Shown: positions 24,654 to 31,726 of the stretch, piece after piece
Position numbering within the stretch: position 1 is the first letter of the stretch
Layout: each line of letters opens with the position of its first letter
Source of the DNA: Chryseobacterium sp. CH21
Lineage (GTDB): Bacteria; Bacteroidota; Bacteroidia; Flavobacteriales; Weeksellaceae
Length of the DNA: 41,868 nucleotides
Assembly: GCF_004119445.1 (NCBI RefSeq)
Contig: NZ_QICI01000056.1
Span: forward strand, 1-41,868
Reading direction: 5' to 3'
The notes under the pieces: model-generated
The model's input: only the letters and a program-made list of their open reading frames with translations
The model's database searches: none
What the model was told of the DNA's origin: nothing
Translations under genes and position numbers: made by a program

Positions 24654-24989
24654 CTAAACTTTAAAGCAGTTTTTCCATTTTGTGATGGTATTTCTGCTTA
24701 ATTTATAATGGTTAGACAGCTGGGTATTATTAAGTTTATATTTCTTCTGATATTCTAATATCTGTATAATCGTCTCATCATCATAAGAGCGCAGACGCTG
24801 GTTCTCTGACGAAATTTCTTCAGATCCAAAAATCTTCTGATTGAGCTGAATAATATCCAACACACTCAGTTTTTCTTTTGAGAGTAGAGATTTACATTCA
24901 TCAAGCTTTTCCGGAAACTTCATGAGGAGAATATCTGTATAGATTTTATTGTAGTAAGGTTGTTCTATTCTTTGTTTTTTTCTATCCAT
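24654..24989 (-). CDS. Transposase-like helix-turn-helix protein, second of a pair
   Basis: A 111-residue basic protein. The C-terminal part (about 68-111) reads YDDETIIQILEYQKKYKLNN, then TQLSNHYKLSRNTITKWKNC. This is a Hin/IS3-OrfA-like helix-turn-helix with the typical 'S.NTI.KWK' recognition helix. There is no integrase (DDE) domain, so it is not an active transposase; similar stand-alone proteins are frequent in Chryseobacterium and may act as regulators. Its ATG lies inside the end of the preceding gene (overlap 25 bases once that gene's frame is restored), which argues for translational coupling. It may control the three secreted paralogues downstream. Confidence 0.65.
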   Translation of the reverse strand: MDRKKQRIEQPYYNKIYTDILLMKFPEKLDECKSLLSKEKLSVLDIIQLNQKIFGSEEISSENQRLRSYDDETIIQILEYQKKYKLNNTQLSNHYKLSRNTITKWKNCFKV

Positions 24990-25389
24990 TTGTATAAAGT
25001 AGTTTTAGGAATATTGTATTCACTGATCACCTGGCTTTTAGTTTTCTTCCCGGATTCAATCATTTCCAGCATAAAATTGATCACCTCTTTGGTATAAATA
25101 TTCTTTCGGAAATAGGGCATCTCAGAGTTGGGAATATTTTTTTGTTTTTTACAACGGGTGATGCAGGCGAATAGAAAATCAGATTTTGAGAATAGAATCT
25201 GAAGAAATCATATTCTAAAATTTTACTCCATTTCAGGAGAATTTCAGTATCCAGACTTTTAGAAGCATACATTTCCGAAATGTTCTCTTCCGTACAGTTG
25301 AAAAATTTGCAGATTCTGGGCATAGGAGTTTCACATTCCTTCACACGCTTATTGATCATGGAGCCAATGTGTATATTCTTGAACTTCAT
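24965..25389 (-). CDS. Transposase-like HTH regulator, first of a pair, frameshifted
   Basis: The intact reading begins MKFKNIHIGSMINKRVKECE, followed by an N-terminal XRE-like helical region (PRICKFFNCTEENISEMYAS, then LLKWSKILEYDFFRFYSQN). At two adjacent A runs on the coding strand (plus-strand T6 at 25145-25150 and T7 at 25137-25143) the frame is lost and ends after 102 residues. Adding one A in either run restores a natural C-terminus, YFRKNIYTKEVINFMLEMIE, then SQVISEYNIPKTTLYKWIEK and TAG at 24965. This gives a 141-residue protein with a second HTH of IS-OrfA type. The restored gene overlaps the next gene's start. The gain of a full HTH makes the correction convincing; whether the lesion is real is open. 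Confidence 0.65.
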
Positions 25390-25853
25390 CTAAGCATGGT
25401 TTTTAGGTAGGGGTGTAACAAAGTAATTGTGAGTCTCGAAACAATGTTTTTTTATCATAAATTTTTAATTTTTTTTATCCTTGTGTGTTTAGAAAATAAC
25501 AGACGTAAACCTACTTGATCGTTTGTTAAATTATCTAAAATTGGTATTTTTTTGTATTTTTTACTAAATGTGATGGTGTTTAATGTAAATGTTGCTTTTG
25601 TTTAATATTTGAATAGATCTATTGGTATTTTTCTTCGTATAATGATTTATATATAATGATTTGAAAATTAATTTATATTATCCATCATTTTGAATGTCAT
25701 CATATATTGTTAAATTTGTAACTTACTTTAGCAAAATTAAGAGATAAAAACAATCAAAAATTGAATGCTTCAATTGAATTTTTAAATTCATTGAATTTTG
25801 TAATTGTTTGATATTTAGCTTTTTGCATGAGCTGTTTTTTGAAATACACTAGA
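25390..25853. other. AT-rich divergent regulatory gap
   Basis: Over 460 bases between two divergent regulator genes with no coding sequence that I can support. It holds a TATAATGATTT direct repeat about 14 bases apart (near 25639-25665) and several AATTCA/TGAATT words near 25770-25800. No promoter fits the full TTG/TAnnTTTG consensus. Confidence 0.4.
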
Positions 25854-25919
25854 ATGACAGATGATAAAGAATTCACAGGCCAATCTGTAGATAATCTTAA
25901 GAGAAAAGTTATAATATAA
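25854..25919 (+). CDS. Short ORF ending 2 bases before the membrane AraC gene
   Basis: ATG ACA GAT GAT.. encodes MTDDKEFTGQSVDNLKRKVI plus one residue and stops with TAA two bases before the next ATG. It may be a coupled upstream ORF, or the true N-terminus of the following regulator separated by a frameshift. The sequence looks like an ordinary cytoplasmic protein start. No homopolymer explains the break, so the second reading is weaker than for the other frameshifts here. Confidence 0.3.
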   Translation: MTDDKEFTGQSVDNLKRKVII

Positions 25920-25921
25920 AG

Positions 25922-26728
25922 ATGTTGGTACATCTCTATATGTCCTATGCTCCTTTATTTGCCGGATTTATCATGCTGGATTTCTGGAAATTTTCTGCTG
26001 CAACGGCTATGTGGCTTCTTCCCGTACCCTTGGGTGCTCATATTTTTCTTGGGAAAAAATATATATACATTTATACCTTATATATATTACTGATCATAGT
26101 GGCTGTAAGTATTCTTACCAGATTCTTTGTATTTAATTATTTCACTCTGAATGACGTGAAAGTAATTGTAGCGTCAGACACTTTTGTAGGAGTATCTAAT
26201 ATAGCGGTATTTGGTCTTTTGCTCTATTATAATGAAAAGATAAGAAAAGCTGAAATTGAAGAAAATATCTTGACTAAAATAGTGTTTTCCGGACAAGAGG
26301 AGATGCCTGATAGGTCTGACGAGGAAGCCCTTATTGAAAAAGATAAAACGGCTTATCCCAACCTTGAAAATACAGAAAAATACAACCTTCTGTTTAATGA
26401 TATACGGGATATTGTAGAAGATCAAGGCTATTATAAAGACGTAGGCTTTACCATTTCTCAATTGTCTAATATTTTGAAGTCCAATAATCTCTATATATCC
26501 AAATCTATTAAATTAAACGGATTCTCCAACTTTAGCCATTATCTTAATACCTGCAGAATAGAGAACGTGAAGAAGCTGCTTCAGGAAAATGATATCAGCA
26601 AAGTGACACTTATGTACATCTATACAGAATCAGGATTTTCCAATCAGTCTACATTTAACAGGGTATTTAAACAGATCGAAGGAGTTACCCCTTCAGAATA
26701 TCTGGCTAATTTAAACCTTGAAGAATAG
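25922..26728 (+). CDS. Membrane-anchored AraC-type transcriptional regulator
   Basis: A 268-residue protein with at least three hydrophobic helices in the first 105 residues (SYAPLFAGFIMLDFWKF; IYTLYILLIIVAVSILTRFF; VGVSNIAVFGLLLYYNEKI). A charged linker follows, then an AraC-type double HTH from about 160: GFTISQLSNILKSNNLYISK and LMYIYTESGFSNQSTFNRVF, ending GVTPSEYLANL. Regulators that combine membrane helices with an AraC DNA-binding domain are common in Flavobacteriia and act as one-component envelope sensors. The N-terminus is shorter than I would expect for the group (see the ORF just upstream). It is divergent from the HTH pair and convergent with the duplicated secreted-protein module, so it is a good candidate to control one or both clusters. 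Confidence 0.78.
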   Translation: MLVHLYMSYAPLFAGFIMLDFWKFSAATAMWLLPVPLGAHIFLGKKYIYIYTLYILLIIVAVSILTRFFVFNYFTLNDVKVIVASDTFVGVSNIAVFGLLLYYNEKIRKAEIEENILTKIVFSGQEEMPDRSDEEALIEKDKTAYPNLENTEKYNLLFNDIRDIVEDQGYYKDVGFTISQLSNILKSNNLYISKSIKLNGFSNFSHYLNTCRIENVKKLLQENDISKVTLMYIYTESGFSNQSTFNRVFKQIEGVTPSEYLANLNLEE

Positions 26729-26758
26729 AAATAAATTCAATATAAAATTGTCATAAAA

Positions 26759-26785
26759 AAGTCCGGCACCTTTGGTGCCGGACTT
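26759..26785 (-). terminator. Terminator of module copy 1 (AAGTCCGGCACC hairpin)
   Basis: Perfect 12-base arms AAGTCCGGCACC and GGTGCCGGACTT with a 3-base loop, followed on the minus strand by T6. It serves the 166-residue gene at 26809 and can also stop the converging AraC gene. The same GGCACC/GGTGCC core recurs after module copy 2 (31158-31178), so the terminator was duplicated with the module. Confidence 0.8.
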
Positions 26786-26808
26786 CATCATTAATCTATC
26801 AAAATCTA

Positions 26809-27309
26809 CTATTTCCAGAAACTCCATCTCACTCCGTCAAATACAGCCATTGTTTTACTAACTGTATCATAACAGATGGTTCCTGCTATCGGACTTTTCA
26901 TATTGGCCACCGGATCATTAACCTTAGGTAAAACTAAAGCTTTACTGATGGATTCTAAAACCAGAACACCCTGCGCAGCAGAACTTGTAGCTCCTATAAT
27001 AACTCCACCTCCGGTTTCTGCAGAAGTATTAGGCATTGTTCCTGTAAGATTTCCGGCATCAGATAAAGGCACCCACAAATCATTTGAACGCATTTTTATC
27101 GTAAGATCGGTTTTATCCAGAAGAAATGTTCCGTTGGTGGCCGCTGCACCTGTAGGAAGTACTTCTACTATAGGAAGAATAATTCCGGTAGTAGAGACGG
27201 GAAAGTCAAGAATAGCATCTCCGTCTACAGAAGCTTTACCCATGCCCACCTGCGACTTCAGAGAAGAAAGGCCAGCCAAAATAAGGGTTAAAATGATTGT
27301 TTTTTTCAT
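26809..27309 (-). CDS. Small secreted protein, third gene of duplicated module, copy 1
   Basis: A 166-residue exported protein: signal peptide about 1-20 (LSSLKSQ), then VGMGKASVDGDAILDFPVST. The middle is GTFLLDKTDLTIKMRSNDLW. The C-terminus PVANMKSPIAGTICYDTVSK, then TMAVFDGVRWSFWK is the 'G..xYDT.t..m.vfnG..W' motif seen at the ends of flavobacterial surface proteins and tail-fibre-like proteins. About 85% identical by eye to the copy at 31206-31706. It starts 22 bases after the 923-residue protein, so the two are co-transcribed. Its ending resembles the ending of that protein, suggesting that both tails use the same fold or partner. Function unknown. Confidence 0.75.
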   Translation of the reverse strand: MKKTIILTLILAGLSSLKSQVGMGKASVDGDAILDFPVSTTGIILPIVEVLPTGAAATNGTFLLDKTDLTIKMRSNDLWVPLSDAGNLTGTMPNTSAETGGGVIIGATSSAAQGVLVLESISKALVLPKVNDPVANMKSPIAGTICYDTVSKTMAVFDGVRWSFWK

Positions 27310-27331
27310 TTTTGATTCATTAAAATTATTA

Positions 27332-30103
27332 TTAATTACAGCTTCTTACCACACAGTTCCAGCTGGTTCCATTATAAAGTTTCATACATTTAGTTACTGT
27401 ATCATAAATAAGCATGCCCTCTACAGGGTTTGTAATAGCTGAACTTTGCGTGCGGGTAATAACAAAACCTTTGGTTTTCGACTCCAAAGCAACGGCACCG
27501 TTAGGAAGATTTTCAGGCCATCCGTTTTGCTTAGACTGAGTCGTAATACCGATTTTGGTAACCATATTAGAAGGAGAGTTATTAGGGGCTTGTGTACAGT
27601 AGGTAAATTTTCCAAATGTGAAAAATTTTCCATTCGGAATTTGAATACCAGAAGTAGCACCAGCTGTAAGGCTAATATTCACAACATTGGTAGTCATCGC
27701 AGCGTCGTCAGCATACACAAGATAGGTTGCCTGGCTGTCAGAAGTGCTAATATATAGATTCTGTGCCGTACCTGTAGACTGTACTTTCCATCTGCGTAAC
27801 ATTAAGTTTTGAGCATTATATGTTGTTGCAGCACCATTATTTCCAGTTATGAAATAAAACTGATCATTGGTAATATCTGAATGGCCAATACTTGTATTTG
27901 AGCTTGTAAAATCATTATTAGTACTGATGGTAATAATATCTGCTGTGGCATCCTGTGATTTTGCAATTCTCTGATGTAAAGTTTCAACATCATCTCTTGC
28001 AATACCTATTACATTATTTTGGTAGGTGTTTGCAGCTGTAGACCATACCGTTGTACCGTTAGTACTGCTATAGTTCACCGGGGCTGTTGAGGTTCCTAAA
28101 GTTACACCGTATTTAATGGCCATGTAGGATACCACCTTGTTGTAATCTGCAGCATTCAGTACGGTATTATACATAATATTTTCAGGCATGATAATGTCTA
28201 TACCATCATCGGCTCCACCATCAGCATCTACTCCTATCACTAAATTGGTTCCGCTTTTTGAAATAGTGGTACCGCTGCCTTTTGATACACTGTTTATCTG
28301 GTAAGCAATTGTTCCTGCTCCCGTAGCTGAAAATGTAGTGACTGCAGGAATATTTACGGTGTATGCAGCACTTCCTGAAGCACTTGGCCATGCAATAGGT
28401 GTATTGGTATACGTTCCAAAGTATCCAATACCGACACTTGTTCCATTCAGGGTTGTAGCACCATGGAAGCTGAACATATTTCTAAATCCTGCAAAAGGAA
28501 GGGTAGGATTTTTATTCAGAGTAATCATGGTATAATCATCTCCTGTAGTGGCAAATGCATTGAGCATACCCAGTCCCGAAGTAGAGGTAGATTGTGCCAC
28601 AGGATTGAAATTGATATTCATTGCTGAAGAATTTCGATACAATGGTCCTGTAGTTTGTGATGCAATTGTATTAGGAGAAGGTGCCCCTCCAACAAAATTT
28701 CCACCAATTGGGGACTTGTTGGGCCAGGTGCTTATCGCTACATTATCAGTAGTATTTCCATTGGGATTATCATCTGCTTTTATCCAAACACGCAGATTAT
28801 TTAAAACCCCTCCCGGTGCCTGAACAAAAGCTGCCAGAGTAAAAAACTGTCCGTCTGCCAGCGAAACATCCGCATAGTTGTAAATAACTCCGTTGATAGT
28901 CTGCGTATTTGCTGACATATCAGTTACTATATTTCCTGAAGAAAAGGTAGGATCAGAGGGGTTTTGAACTAATTTTAAATTATTCAGCCCTTGTGGCCAC
29001 ATTATTCTTACTGTTCCTACCGAACCTGTGTTCTGAACTTTCCAAACAGAACCGAAAAGATAATTAGCTCCGGGAATATTTGTAACAAGAGTAGTAGGTG
29101 CTTTTGCCAGACCATTATCTCCAACGACAAGTGACTGCAGGTTTGTTAATGTGCCCGAATTGGAAGCGTTAGTATTAGCCATTCCTGTAAGCCCAATCAA
29201 AAGCTGTTGTCCGGGATTAATACTCATCGACTGTTTTTGATACAAGACCGAATTATCATCTCTTGCAATACCTGCTATATTGTTGCTATAAGCACTATTC
29301 GTTGTGGAATTCCAATAGGTGGTTGTTCCGTCAGAAGCAATATAATCACCAAATTTTGTAATTCCATATTTCAGAGAAAGATAACTTTCTATCTGAGGAC
29401 GTTCCGGCGTTTTTGTTGTATTGTAAATAACGATTTCAGCGATATCGACATTCACAAAATTATTAAGTCCCTGGCCTCCTACCCAAACTGGCTGTGTACC
29501 TGCAGTAGCAACAGCATTACCATTTGAAAAGGCAGAAGACTTAAATTGGCCATTAACATAGACATTCATTGAACTTGAAGTTCCGTCTGTTGACTGTAAC
29601 CTAATTTCATTGATTGCAGGAGTTGTGGAACCTACACTACGGTTCGTAATAAGCATATTACCATTGGAATTTCCTCCCACATTCCATGTTCCTCCAAAAC
29701 CATTAGAATGGTTGTATAAAGAGTTTGCAGTACTTCCTACTTTTCTATATACTATATATTGTGATGACTGATAAGGAGATGGTGAACTAACCGTTACACT
29801 TTGTGGAACACTTGGTGCTGCCAAACGGTCGTCTACACCATCAAATCTTACTGATGGGTTAAAGTTAATCTGGCTTGTATTATAAGCAGGCAAAGTAGTG
29901 GTTGCTACTGCCTGTTGGATAAGATCATAAGTTCCCGGAGAAGCACTGTTATTCCATTGAGTGACAGTTCCTGCAGAATTTGTAACCCCTGAATCGGCTT
30001 TGTACCATAGCTGAGGCGCAATTCCTCCCGGGCTTTGGGCGTTTGTGAAAACGGATATACTCGCTGTTAGCAATATACCCATTAAGATATTGTTTTTTTT
30101 CAC
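27332..30103 (-). CDS. Large secreted LamG-like repeat protein, second gene of duplicated module, copy 1
   Basis: A 923-residue exported protein (signal peptide ending TNAQ, then SPGGIAPQLWYKADSGVTNS). It has two successive units. Each is a LamG/concanavalin-like sandwich, the first from about residue 25 and the second from NNLRVWIKADDNPNGNTTDN near 440. Each sandwich is followed by a 'SYLSLKYGITKFGDY' or 'SYMAIKYGVTLGTST' helix and an 'NNIAGIARDD / NNVIGIARDD' block, the pattern of the DUF8202-like domain of Bacteroidota adhesins. The last ~85 residues (SKQNGWPENLPNGAVALESK.., NPVEGMLIYDTVTKCMKLYN.., WNCVVRSCN) are nearly identical to the end of the 1031-residue protein in copy 2. A surface adhesin or matrix protein is likely. 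No protease or glycosidase motif seen. Confidence 0.75.
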   Translation of the reverse strand: MKKNNILMGILLTASISVFTNAQSPGGIAPQLWYKADSGVTNSAGTVTQWNNSASPGTYDLIQQAVATTTLPAYNTSQINFNPSVRFDGVDDRLAAPSVPQSVTVSSPSPYQSSQYIVYRKVGSTANSLYNHSNGFGGTWNVGGNSNGNMLITNRSVGSTTPAINEIRLQSTDGTSSSMNVYVNGQFKSSAFSNGNAVATAGTQPVWVGGQGLNNFVNVDIAEIVIYNTTKTPERPQIESYLSLKYGITKFGDYIASDGTTTYWNSTTNSAYSNNIAGIARDDNSVLYQKQSMSINPGQQLLIGLTGMANTNASNSGTLTNLQSLVVGDNGLAKAPTTLVTNIPGANYLFGSVWKVQNTGSVGTVRIMWPQGLNNLKLVQNPSDPTFSSGNIVTDMSANTQTINGVIYNYADVSLADGQFFTLAAFVQAPGGVLNNLRVWIKADDNPNGNTTDNVAISTWPNKSPIGGNFVGGAPSPNTIASQTTGPLYRNSSAMNINFNPVAQSTSTSGLGMLNAFATTGDDYTMITLNKNPTLPFAGFRNMFSFHGATTLNGTSVGIGYFGTYTNTPIAWPSASGSAAYTVNIPAVTTFSATGAGTIAYQINSVSKGSGTTISKSGTNLVIGVDADGGADDGIDIIMPENIMYNTVLNAADYNKVVSYMAIKYGVTLGTSTAPVNYSSTNGTTVWSTAANTYQNNVIGIARDDVETLHQRIAKSQDATADIITISTNNDFTSSNTSIGHSDITNDQFYFITGNNGAATTYNAQNLMLRRWKVQSTGTAQNLYISTSDSQATYLVYADDAAMTTNVVNISLTAGATSGIQIPNGKFFTFGKFTYCTQAPNNSPSNMVTKIGITTQSKQNGWPENLPNGAVALESKTKGFVITRTQSSAITNPVEGMLIYDTVTKCMKLYNGTSWNCVVRSCN

Positions 30104-30143
30104 CTTAATTTGTTTAAAATTTAAATATTATTATAGATTTCTT

Positions 30144-30731
30144 TTAAATAAATAAAGATGGTGGAGGGCGGGTTTTATATTGAAAGAAATAAGAGTCTTT
30201 ACAAAAGATAAAGCCCTTTAGAATTACTTTATCATGATCATTATTTAAAAAATGACAAGAAAATTTAAATGTTTTATTATCAATTGAATAGCCTGAATAA
30301 TCATGAAGGGTTACCGAAGCAGAAATAGCTTCTCCTTTCTGATAATTCAAAAAGAAATTATCGGGAGAAGTTGTTATTCCTTGAATAGGCTCAGGACGTG
30401 GTTCTGTTTTTATCCTTTTCTTATAGGTATTGGCAGTCCATGTTTTTTTTTCTCTTTTGGAAAAGGTTTTGGATTTTTTATTCAATGCAATATTTTCCGT
30501 TTTATGAGAAATAGAGGCATTCCTTTTGAGGTTTTTTAATCTTTTCTCATTGACTACTCCTGAATCAGTAATATAGAATGTTGTGTTTTCAAGAATGGTG
30601 ATTGTAGTGCCTTCCTGATGATAAAACCCCTGTGCATTGATTTTAGAAATTAAAACAAAAATAAACAACAGCATTAAAACCCTCTTATAAAAGGGCAAAA
30701 TGGATTTCAGCTGTTGTAAGGATTTCATCAA
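30144..30731 (-). CDS. Secreted protein of unknown function, first gene of duplicated module, copy 1
   Basis: A 195-residue protein with a long N-terminal signal (hydrophobic about 15-33, ending SKINAQ). It continues GFYHQEGTTITILENTTFYI, a Lys/Arg/Thr-rich middle (about 60-115), and a beta-rich C-terminal domain beginning NFFLNYQKGEAISASVTLHD. It ends YFFQYKTRPPPSLFI. The counterpart at 34863-35435 keeps the EGTTIT/ERTDIT start, the FFL.Y.KGEAISASVT block and the RPPPSxFI end, but little of the basic middle. It is 40 bases ahead of the large protein in the same orientation. I recognise no family; a periplasmic or outer-membrane helper of the large protein is a guess from position. Confidence 0.65.
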   Translation of the reverse strand: MMKSLQQLKSILPFYKRVLMLLFIFVLISKINAQGFYHQEGTTITILENTTFYITDSGVVNEKRLKNLKRNASISHKTENIALNKKSKTFSKREKKTWTANTYKKRIKTEPRPEPIQGITTSPDNFFLNYQKGEAISASVTLHDYSGYSIDNKTFKFSCHFLNNDHDKVILKGFIFCKDSYFFQYKTRPPPSLFI

Positions 30732-30750
30732 TGTGTTATAGGTATTTAAA

Positions 30751-30766
30751 AGTCAAAAATTTGACT
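30751..30766. promoter_or_regulatory. Palindrome AGTCAAAAATTTGACT upstream of module copy 1
   Basis: Seven-base arms AGTCAAA and TTTGACT around AA, 20 bases upstream of the ATG of the 195-residue gene. The position suits an operator or mRNA hairpin. No matching site was seen upstream of copy 2. Confidence 0.35.
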
Positions 30767-31157
30767 CACTCAATTCAGCCTTAAAGGAGGGAAGATATAA
30801 GGACTGATTTTGGGTTCCCAGATCTATAATCTGGTCCCTTATTTTTATAATAAATTTTAGATTTTCAATGTATTAGGGGATGAAAATTTTCTTCCTGCGA
30901 AATTAACGGTTGTCAGCAATCAAAATGATTGAGTGTAAGTGTAATTTTAAAATTAATTTATTTTTTTTTAAAATATTAACAACCAGTGTTTTATTTAAGT
31001 TTTTTTTGAAAAATATTTGAATTTTATTTGAGAGTTGGCTTATTAAGAATAGGGGGATAGATGAGAAAAGAAATTATCTGTTCAATAGGCACCTTGACAT
31101 CGTGAACACGGCTGAGCCATTTGTTGTAGCTAAATTATTTATTTCAAAAATAAAAAA

Positions 31158-31178
31158 CCCGGCACCAAAGGTGCCGGG
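31158..31178 (-). terminator. Terminator of module copy 2 (CCCGGCACC hairpin)
   Basis: Perfect 9-base arms CCCGGCACC and GGTGCCGGG with loop AAA, followed on the minus strand by T6. It lies 28 bases beyond the 166-residue gene and has the same GGCACC core as the terminator of copy 1. Confidence 0.8.
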
Positions 31179-31205
31179 ATTCACAACTATAATCTCATGA
31201 GCTTT

Positions 31206-31706
31206 TTATTTCCAAAAACTCCACTTCAATCCGTCAAAGACAGCCATTGTTTTACTTACGGTGTCATAACACATAGTTCCTGCCACCGGACTTTTCATGT
31301 TGGCTACAGGATCATTCACCTTGGGTAAAACTAATGCTTTATTAGTGGCTTCCAATACCAGTACTCCCTGAGCGGGTGAGCTTGCGGCACCAATAATGAT
31401 ACCGCCTCCCTGTTCAGCTGAAGTATTAGGCATTGTACCGGTAAGGTTGCCGGCATCTGATAAAGATACCCACAAATCGTTCTGGCGCATTTTTATCGTA
31501 ATATCATTTTTATCTAGTAAAAATGTTCCGTTGGTTGCCGCAGTTCCTGTTGGAAGTGTTTCTACAATCGGGAGAATAATACCTGTGTTAGATAAAGGGA
31601 AATCCAGAATAGCATCTCCGTCTACAGAAGCTTTACCCATGCCCACCTGCGATTTCAGGGAAGAAAGGCCGACCAAAACAAGCGCTAATATGATTACTTT
31701 TTTCAT
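31206..31706 (-). CDS. Small secreted protein, third gene of duplicated module, copy 2
   Basis: A 166-residue paralogue of the protein at 26809-27309 with the same length, signal peptide (LSSLKSQ), VGMGKASVDGDAILDFP start and PVANMKSPVAGTMCYDTVSK, then TMAVFDGLKWSFWK end. Roughly 25 substitutions are seen by eye, most of them conservative and spread evenly, so both copies seem to be under purifying selection. It starts 20 bases after the 1031-residue gene. Function unknown. Confidence 0.75.
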   Translation of the reverse strand: MKKVIILALVLVGLSSLKSQVGMGKASVDGDAILDFPLSNTGIILPIVETLPTGTAATNGTFLLDKNDITIKMRQNDLWVSLSDAGNLTGTMPNTSAEQGGGIIIGAASSPAQGVLVLEATNKALVLPKVNDPVANMKSPVAGTMCYDTVSKTMAVFDGLKWSFWK

Positions 31707-31726
31707 TTTTGATTCATTAAAAATTA

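Larger units (their letters stand above)
30732..31205. other. Intergenic gap between the two module copies
   Basis: No gene that I can support. It holds the palindrome AGTCAAAAATTTGACT (30751-30766) just upstream of the copy 1 start, a CCAGAT/ATCTGG hairpin near 30819-30835, long A/T runs, and the terminator of copy 2 at its right end. A 12-codon minus-strand ORF with a CSRC motif (near 31103) is too short to call. Confidence 0.45.

Noticed and set aside
31071..31115. Twelve-codon minus-strand ORF MAQPCSRCQGAY between the module copies
   Set aside because: The CxxC motif is attractive, but the ORF is far too short and has no supporting signal.
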